Assembly (NCBI GenBank): GCA_018436595.1
Contig: JAHDLC010000015.1
Location: 32,055 to 96,054 of the forward strand
DNA: 64,000 bases
Origin: Synergistaceae bacterium
GTDB lineage: Bacteria; Synergistota; Synergistia; Synergistales; Aminobacteriaceae
Reading direction: 5' to 3'
How positions within the stretch are numbered: the first letter of the stretch is position 1; every line of letters begins with the position of its first letter. Below are positions 58,766 through 64,000 of the stretch, piece by piece. The notes beneath the pieces were generated by a model. It was given only the letters and a program-made list of their open reading frames with translations. It ran no database searches and had not been told where the DNA came from. Made by a program: the position numbers and the translations under genes.

Positions 58766-60289
58766 TTACTCTTCCTGCATGGAGTTCCTGAGCAGCTCTC
58801 CGATGGTGACGCTGGCCTCTCCGTCGTTCATTACAGGCTTCGGCTGGTTGTCGTGCTCCCGGCGGTCTTGCCTGCCTTTTTTCCGGTCATCATCCCTGGG
58901 CCTGCGCTGGGAGGGTTCCTCCAGGGCGCTGATGCTGAGGCGCATTCTCCGGTCAGCGGGGTTGATCTCGATGATCCGGGCCACCACTTCCTGTCCCTCG
59001 GAAAGCACGTCCTGGGGCTTCTCCACCCGCTTCGTGCTGAGCTGGGAGATGTGGATCAGCCCTTCCACGCCTTCCTCAACTTCCACAAAGGCACCGAAGT
59101 CGGCGAGCCGGACAACCTTGACTGTCAGGTCCTGGTCCTTGCTGTACCGGGAGAGAACGTCGTTCCAGGGGTCATTGAGCTGCTTGTATCCCAGGCTCAT
59201 GCGTTTTTTCTCCATGTCCACGTCAAGGACCACCACGTCAACTTCCTGGCCCTTCCGGAGCACGTCCCGGGGATGCTTGATCCTGGTCCAGCTCAGGTCG
59301 CCGATGTGGATAAGGCCCTCGATGCCGGGCTCCACTTCCACGAAAGCGCCGAAGTCGGTGACGTTGGTCACCACACCCCTGGCCTTGTCCTGGGGCTTCC
59401 AGCGGTCCGCGGCGCTCATCCAGGGGTCTTCCTTGGTCTGTTTCATGCTCAGGGAAAGCCGGTTGGCCTCCCGGTCAATCCCGATAACCTTCACCTTCAC
59501 GGGGTCGCCCTTCTTGAACATCTCCTTGGGCTTGATGTTCCGCTTCCAGGAGAGCTCGCTCATGTGGACAAGGCCGTCGAGGGGACCCACGTTCACGAAC
59601 ACGCCGAAGGAGGTGATGCTGCTCACTTCGCCGTCGAGAACCGTTCCTTCCTGGACGTCGGTGTAGAACTTCTCCCGCTCCTCCACCAGGGATTCCTCCA
59701 CGATGAGCCTGCGGGAGAAGACAAGGCGGTGCTTCTTCTTGTCCTTCTCCATCAATTTAGCTTCGAAGACTTCGCCCACGAATTTCCCCGGATTCACACC
59801 CCGGCCTTCCTCGGCGAGATGTGAGATGGGCACGAAGCCCTCCAGGCCGCAGCATTCCACCATGAGCCCGCCCTTTACCTTGCGCAGGCCCGTCACGGAA
59901 ACCACGTCGTTCTGGGCAAGTATATTTTCAAGTTCACTCCAGCGCCGGTCAAACTCGCACCGCCATCTGCTCACGAGAAGCTGGGCCTCTTCGCCGTGGC
60001 GGATGCTGACCACCTGGATCTGTATTTTGTCTCCAGGAGCCGGTTCTTCCGAATCTTCCACGAGAACCTTGTGAGACCATTCCTTCGCGGGCAGGAATCC
60101 CTCGCACTTGTAGCCCACGTCCACGAGCCAGCCGCCGTCAACGGCGTTCACGACCGTTCCGGTGACCACCTTGCCCCGGTGAAGCTCTTCAACTTCGCCG
60201 TACTGCTCCAGAATGCTCTCCATGCTTTCCATTTCCGTCGTTTCCCCGGACTCGCCATGGAGTCCTTCAATCATCATCTCTTCCGTCAT
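58766..60289 (-). CDS. rpsA: 30S ribosomal protein S1 (five S1 domains)
   Basis: The 507-residue protein has five S1 repeats: RGKVVTGTVVNAVDGGWLVD, a divergent second one, then three regular ones containing SFGVFVNVG, DFGAFVEVEPGIEGLIHIGDLS and DFGAFVEVEEGVEGLIHISQLS. The tail is low-complexity and charged (QRRPRDDDRKKGRQDRREHD), then ends TIGELLRNSMQEE. S1 helps recruit mRNA to the 30S subunit. Its start overlaps ispH by 23 nt; M1, M5 or M6 could start translation. Confidence 0.94.
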   Translation of the reverse strand: MTEEMMIEGLHGESGETTEMESMESILEQYGEVEELHRGKVVTGTVVNAVDGGWLVDVGYKCEGFLPAKEWSHKVLVEDSEEPAPGDKIQIQVVSIRHGEEAQLLVSRWRCEFDRRWSELENILAQNDVVSVTGLRKVKGGLMVECCGLEGFVPISHLAEEGRGVNPGKFVGEVFEAKLMEKDKKKHRLVFSRRLIVEESLVEEREKFYTDVQEGTVLDGEVSSITSFGVFVNVGPLDGLVHMSELSWKRNIKPKEMFKKGDPVKVKVIGIDREANRLSLSMKQTKEDPWMSAADRWKPQDKARGVVTNVTDFGAFVEVEPGIEGLIHIGDLSWTRIKHPRDVLRKGQEVDVVVLDVDMEKKRMSLGYKQLNDPWNDVLSRYSKDQDLTVKVVRLADFGAFVEVEEGVEGLIHISQLSTKRVEKPQDVLSEGQEVVARIIEINPADRRMRLSISALEEPSQRRPRDDDRKKGRQDRREHDNQPKPVMNDGEASVTIGELLRNSMQEE

Positions 60290-61190
60290 AACCTTCCATC
60301 CCCCTTGACACCTGCGATGTCTCTATTGCGATTTTCAGTTCTTCTATTAGCCAGTCCGGAGTACTCGCACCGGCCGCAATTCCGATTCGTGCCTTACCGG
60401 CGAACCACCTCCCGTCCAGTTCTCCCGCGTGCTCGATCCAGAGGACGTCGCACCCGCGGGAACGGGCAATTTCCACGAGCTTCGCCGTATTGGCGCTGAT
60501 TCTGCCTCCGACGACGATCAGGCCGTCCACGATGCCGGTGATCTTTCTCACCGCGTCCTGCCTGCGGGTCGTGGCGCCGCAGATGGTGTTGAAAACCCGA
60601 AGCTCTCCCGACTTCCGGGCGAGGACATCCGCCGCGGCGCCGAAGAACTCCGTTTTTTGCGTCGTCTGTGATATTACCCCCAACTTGTCCTTTTTGCCAA
60701 GCCCCTGCACCTCGGAAAGCGAGGACGCCACGGAAACATCACCGGAAGCGCACCCCACGATGGCCTGCACCTCCGGATGATCGGGGTCGCCGAGGACGAG
60801 AAGAAAATATCCTTCTCCGGAAAGGAGGGCGGCCTTCTCCTGGGCGTTTTTCACAAAGGGACACGTGGCGTCGGTTACCCGGTCGCCACACCGCTCCTGA
60901 AGCTTCTTCTTCACGCCCGGAGGCACGCCGTGGGCCCTGATGAATACCCTTGCCCCTTCAGGAACATCCTCGATGCTCTCGGTCACCACGAGTCCTTTTC
61001 TGCACAGCCGTTCGACTTCCTGGGGATTGTGGATGGGCATGCCGATGGAGTAGACTTTCCCGTTCCCCTCTCCTGCGGAGACGCATTCGTCGATGCATTT
61101 TTCCAGGCTCTCGATGGCCCGTTTCACCCCGAAGCAGAAGCCCGTGGGAGAAGCGACCTCAACGGTGATTTTCCCCTGTTTCTTTTCCAA
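60267..61190 (-). CDS. ispH: 4-hydroxy-3-methylbut-2-enyl diphosphate reductase
   Basis: IspH makes IPP and DMAPP in the last MEP-pathway step using a [4Fe-4S] cluster. The 307-residue protein has the three cluster cysteines (GFCFGVKRAIE, VTDATCPFVKNAQ, FNTICGATTRRQD), conserved histidines in IHNPQEV and RAHGVPPGV, and SQTTQK. It overlaps rpsA by 23 nt and miaA by 32 nt. In Clostridia ispH and rpsA are fused; here they remain separate but coupled. Confidence 0.96.
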   Translation of the reverse strand: MEKKQGKITVEVASPTGFCFGVKRAIESLEKCIDECVSAGEGNGKVYSIGMPIHNPQEVERLCRKGLVVTESIEDVPEGARVFIRAHGVPPGVKKKLQERCGDRVTDATCPFVKNAQEKAALLSGEGYFLLVLGDPDHPEVQAIVGCASGDVSVASSLSEVQGLGKKDKLGVISQTTQKTEFFGAAADVLARKSGELRVFNTICGATTRRQDAVRKITGIVDGLIVVGGRISANTAKLVEIARSRGCDVLWIEHAGELDGRWFAGKARIGIAAGASTPDWLIEELKIAIETSQVSRGMEGYDGRDDD

Positions 61191-62136
61191 GATGCGCCCG
61201 GACCTCCTTTTCTATCCGCTCAGACAAGTCCGGCATTGGGCTATCTGTAGTATCATACCATACAATGGGAGAAAATTTGCTGAACCATGTCATCTGCCGC
61301 CGGGAAAAGGCCTTCGTCTGGCTGATGTCCCGCTCCGCGGCTTCCTCCAGGGTACACCTTCCCCGGAAGTAATCCACGATATCCTTGTAGCCGAACCCCT
61401 GCATGGAGGGGAACCGCTCGTCGTATCCCCGCTCGAGCAGCCATTCCACTTCCTCAACGAAGCCTCCGGCGAACTGTTCGCCCACCCTTTTTTCGATCGA
61501 TTCAAAAAGCAGCTTCCTGTCCCGGTTCAGGCCGATGTAGAGCACGTCGAATTCGCCCCGGCCTGGCATCTTCTCTGTCTTCCGGAACCACTCCGAGGCA
61601 GGGGTGGAAGTGAGGGTGCTTATCTCCAGCGCCCGGACAACCCGGCGGACATCATTGACGTGCAGCCTCTCCGCCGTCTCCGGGTCGACGAGGGCGAGCC
61701 TGTGGTGAAGGGCCCGGTTCCCTTCCCTTTCCGCGAACTCCTCAAGCTCCCGGCGGAGCCCCTCGTCCTTCGGGGCGCTGTCCGAAAGAAGGCCGCTGAA
61801 AAGGGCTTCGTAATAGAATGGTGTCCCCCCAACAAACAGGGGAATTCTGCCCCGATCCCGTATGCGCTTCACCGCGTCCCGGCTGCGGGCCACGAAATCG
61901 GCGGCGGAGAACACCTCGTCGGGATCAACTACGTCGATCAGGTGGTGGGTTATTTTCTTCCGGATCTCCGGCGAAATTTTGTCCGCCCCCACGTCGAGAA
62001 AGCGGTACACCTGCCGGGAGTCCACTGAGATGATCTCCGCCCCGAGCCGTTCGGCCAGAAGCAGGCTGAGGGCCGTCTTGCCCACTGCCGTGGGGCCCAC
62101 TATGGCCGCCGCGGGAAAGGGCTTTCGTTCATTCAT
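61159..62136 (-). CDS. miaA: tRNA dimethylallyltransferase
   Basis: MiaA transfers the dimethylallyl group to A37 of tRNAs reading UNN codons. The 325-residue protein has the P-loop VGPTAVGKTALSL, ISVDSRQVYRFLDVGADK, THHLIDVVDPDEVFSAADF and GGTPFYYEALFSG, all family motifs, and the C-terminal FSRRQMTWF. Its product DMAPP-derived substrate comes from ispH, encoded directly downstream. It starts 6 nt after the mutL stop. Confidence 0.96.
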   Translation of the reverse strand: MNERKPFPAAAIVGPTAVGKTALSLLLAERLGAEIISVDSRQVYRFLDVGADKISPEIRKKITHHLIDVVDPDEVFSAADFVARSRDAVKRIRDRGRIPLFVGGTPFYYEALFSGLLSDSAPKDEGLRRELEEFAEREGNRALHHRLALVDPETAERLHVNDVRRVVRALEISTLTSTPASEWFRKTEKMPGRGEFDVLYIGLNRDRKLLFESIEKRVGEQFAGGFVEEVEWLLERGYDERFPSMQGFGYKDIVDYFRGRCTLEEAAERDISQTKAFSRRQMTWFSKFSPIVWYDTTDSPMPDLSERIEKEVRAHLGKETGENHR

Positions 62137-62142
62137 GGTCGT

Positions 62143-63888
62143 CTATTCCCTTCCGAAATATGATTCCAGTTTTTTCGCCGTGAGGGAGAGCACCGTGGGG
62201 CGCCCGTGGGGGCAGTTCCACGGAGACTCGCATTCGATGAGATTCCTCCACAGCGCGAGGGCCTCCGACGCCGTGAGCCGGTCCCCCAGTTTCACCGACA
62301 GGCCGCAGGCGATGGTGGCCAGTTTTTTCCACAAAATCTCCCCGAGGGCAGCCTCCCGGTCCTCCGTCCACTCAAGCAGCACGGAACGCAGAAGGCGCAG
62401 GGGATCCTCCGCCATGCCGCCCGGCAGGGACGGGTAGGCGGTCAGGGAAAGCTGCCCGTCCTGCTCGCCGAAGGCGAAGCCTATGGCCTCCAGCCCGACC
62501 CGGTGCTCCCGAACCGACACCGACAGGGAGGGAGCCACCGGCAGGGGGAGGGCACACTTCTGCACCGTCACCGACTCCGCAGACAACCTTCCCGCCCGTT
62601 CGTAACCGATCCGCTCGTGGGCGGCGTGGGGGTCCATCACCGCAATGCCCTCCTCCGTCTCGAACACCAGGTACCCCGAGGCGATCTGACCGAAATAGCG
62701 GAAATGCCTTCCCTGTTCCTGCGCCCCGGCGGGAGCCTCTTCCGGGGCGGTCTCCGGGCCGGAAGGCAGCTCCGATGCCACCCGGGCGAAGAGGTTTCCT
62801 CCTTCCGGAGAAGAACTTTCATCCCGGAAAGACCAGCCCCCGCTCCTTCCCGTACCGGCCCCGGGAGAAGGGGAAAAAGAGCGTTCCGGAAAAGGAGAAA
62901 AGGAGGGAACCGCAGCCCCGGGAAGGGAGGGAACCCGCCCGGAAAGTCTGAGGACCGCCTGCTGGATGGTGTCGAACACCTCCCCCGGGAAACGGAACCG
63001 CACCTCCGCCTTGGTGGGGTGGATATTGGCGTCCAGCAGCTCCGGGTCGAGGGAGAAGAGAAATACCCAGTTTCCGGCATAGGCCCTGCACAGGGACCCG
63101 GCGGCACTCCGTATCAGCGGGTCCGTCACCGCCCGGCCGTTGACGAAGGACGTGACGAGGCTCCGGGTTTTGCCCGGAAAGGGGGCCCACCAGCACTCCA
63201 GGCTGAGATGGGACGCCGCAGTCTCACAGTGGCGAAGCTCGCCGGCGTCTCCCCAGAGATCCCTGAGCAGCCGCTCCCTGTCTCCGTCGCCGGAGGAGGA
63301 AAAGCCCGCCTTCCCGTCCCGGCTTCCGGAAAAGGCCACCGACGGATAGGCCACCGCGAAATCCCGCAGAAGGGACAACACCCTTCGTTCCTCCGAGACG
63401 GCCGACTTCAGAAATTTTCTTCGTGCCGGAAGGGAATAGAAAAGGTCCTCCACAGAGATCCGCGTGCCTTTTCGGCATGAAACTGGGGTGTGCATCACCT
63501 GCCGTCCTCCCTCGATGCGGAGAAGGCCTCCCGTCTCGTCATCCTCCCGCCGGGACCGGATTTCGAACCTGCTCACGGCGGAAATGCTGGCCAGGGCCTC
63601 TCCCCGGAAGCCCAGGGTCCGGATGCGCTCCAGCTCCTCCACGGTGCGGATCTTGCTGGTGGCGTGCCGGGCCGCCGCGAGGGGAAGGTCGTCAAAGGCG
63701 ATGCCCTCGCCGTTGTCCTCCACCACGATGCGGACCTTTCCACCCTCGAAGAGGGAGACCCTCACTTCCGTGGCGCCGGCGTCGAGGGAGTTCTCCACCG
63801 CCTCCTTGACCACGGACGCGGGACGCTCCACCACTTCCCCCGCCGCGATGCGGGAGAAAACATCCTCAGGAAGAAGCGTGATTTTCAG
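62143..63888 (-). CDS. mutL: DNA mismatch repair protein MutL, apparent CTG start
   Basis: The N-terminal GHKL ATPase has RIAAGEVVERPASVVKEAVE, NSLDAGATEVRV, DNGEGI and GFRGEALASISAV; the C-terminal dimerisation domain follows a low-complexity linker (about 320-400). Homology begins KITLLPEDVFSRIAAGE, upstream of the first GTG (63834), yet the frame contains no ATG, GTG or TTG between the stop at 63916 and there. GGGAGG lies 9 nt before a CTG at 63888, giving a 581-residue protein beginning LKITLLPEDV. The start overlaps the mutS 3' end by 23 nt. No CxHxx(C) endonuclease zinc motif of MutL was seen. Confidence 0.88.
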   Translation of the reverse strand: MKITLLPEDVFSRIAAGEVVERPASVVKEAVENSLDAGATEVRVSLFEGGKVRIVVEDNGEGIAFDDLPLAAARHATSKIRTVEELERIRTLGFRGEALASISAVSRFEIRSRREDDETGGLLRIEGGRQVMHTPVSCRKGTRISVEDLFYSLPARRKFLKSAVSEERRVLSLLRDFAVAYPSVAFSGSRDGKAGFSSSGDGDRERLLRDLWGDAGELRHCETAASHLSLECWWAPFPGKTRSLVTSFVNGRAVTDPLIRSAAGSLCRAYAGNWVFLFSLDPELLDANIHPTKAEVRFRFPGEVFDTIQQAVLRLSGRVPSLPGAAVPSFSPFPERSFSPSPGAGTGRSGGWSFRDESSSPEGGNLFARVASELPSGPETAPEEAPAGAQEQGRHFRYFGQIASGYLVFETEEGIAVMDPHAAHERIGYERAGRLSAESVTVQKCALPLPVAPSLSVSVREHRVGLEAIGFAFGEQDGQLSLTAYPSLPGGMAEDPLRLLRSVLLEWTEDREAALGEILWKKLATIACGLSVKLGDRLTASEALALWRNLIECESPWNCPHGRPTVLSLTAKKLESYFGRE

Positions 63889-64000
63889 GACGAAGCACCT
63901 CCCTGCTCTTCTCGCTCAGCTTATACAGCAGCTCCAGGGCCCTGAAGGGCGTCAGGCCATCGGGCTCGATGGCGGCCAGTTCCTCCACGATGCCGTGCCG
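63866..64000 (-). CDS. mutS: DNA mismatch repair protein MutS, C-terminal end (5' part outside window)
   Basis: From the right edge the minus strand reads RHGIVEELAAIEPDGLTPFR, then ALELLYKLSEKSREVLRPEN, ending at TGA 63868-63866. EEL..IEPDGLTPFRALELLYKL is the characteristic C-terminus of MutS (LDPDxLTPxxALxxLYxLK). Only 44 residues are visible. The mutS-mutL-miaA order is common in bacteria. Confidence 0.88.
   Translation of the reverse strand, partial: RHGIVEELAAIEPDGLTPFRALELLYKLSEKSREVLRPENHASS

Overview
The window reads as one continuous stretch of a GC-rich chromosome from an anaerobic bacterium, most likely a member of the Synergistota. That placement is an inference from gene content and protein character, not from a marker-gene comparison. 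The pointers are an ntp-type V/A-ATPase operon instead of an F-type ATPase, a four-gene 2-oxoacid:ferredoxin oxidoreductase, MEP-pathway isoprenoid genes, a selenocysteine tRNA, and translation operons arranged roughly as in Firmicutes. I found no insertion sequence, prophage, CRISPR array or rRNA gene. Almost all genes lie on the minus strand, many with 1-80 nt overlaps, so most expression is probably from long polycistronic units.

Layout. 1-1010: the 3' end of a phospholipase-D/cardiolipin-synthase-like gene, then seven minus-strand tRNA genes read from one strong promoter. 1120-3739: rqcH (+), convergent with and overlapping rluD (-). 3758-7337: ileS, an orphan DUF1850 gene and tRNA-Arg(CCU). 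7470-15688: a DUF488 gene, then ribF-truB-nrnA-rbfA-DUF503-infB-ylxQ-ylxR-nusA-rimP. This operon starts from a good promoter followed by an intrinsic terminator in the leader, which looks like an attenuator. 15817-21569: a small acidic protein, guaB, ispDF, a YacL-like PIN-TRAM protein, recR, ybaB and rlmH. 21550-29791: V/A-ATPase genes in transcription order stalk-I-K-E-C-F-A-B-D, preceded by a coupled CBS-domain protein and a membrane protein joining a degenerate WecA/TagO-like domain to a WecG/TagA glycosyltransferase. 32126-38390: serS, ribH, ribBA, ribE, ribD and an unusually short uvrC. 38480-41767: cysS (+), queT, pcm and an unknown gene with a long, structured leader.

42102-47286 (+): a complete BMP-family nucleoside ABC transporter with a cytidine/guanine-deaminase-fold enzyme as last gene. 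47353-47948: tRNA-Sec with its own promoter, and a stand-alone small transcript encoding a roughly 37-residue single-span peptide. 47946-53741 (-): LmeA-like protein, two Nudix proteins, M23 peptidase, pyrimidine- and purine-nucleoside phosphorylases and XerD. 53755-58690: korCBAD, a P-loop ATPase, fmt and def. 58766-64000: rpsA, ispH, miaA, mutL (apparently with a CTG start) and the 3' end of mutS.

How the parts fit. Nucleoside uptake (BMP transporter), deamination and phosphorolysis (PNP, Pyn phosphorylase) make a purine/pyrimidine salvage module alongside guaB. Kor would yield reduced ferredoxin and acyl-CoA from 2-oxoacids, as expected for amino-acid fermentation. The V/A-ATPase rotor subunit carries residues consistent with Na+ binding. 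The less ordinary items are the TagO-like/TagA fusion, the CBS protein coupled to the ATPase operon, the isolated small transcript at 47.7-47.9 kb, the structured leader at 41.8-41.9 kb, the UvrC lacking its middle segment, the CTG-started mutL and the putative NusA-operon attenuator.
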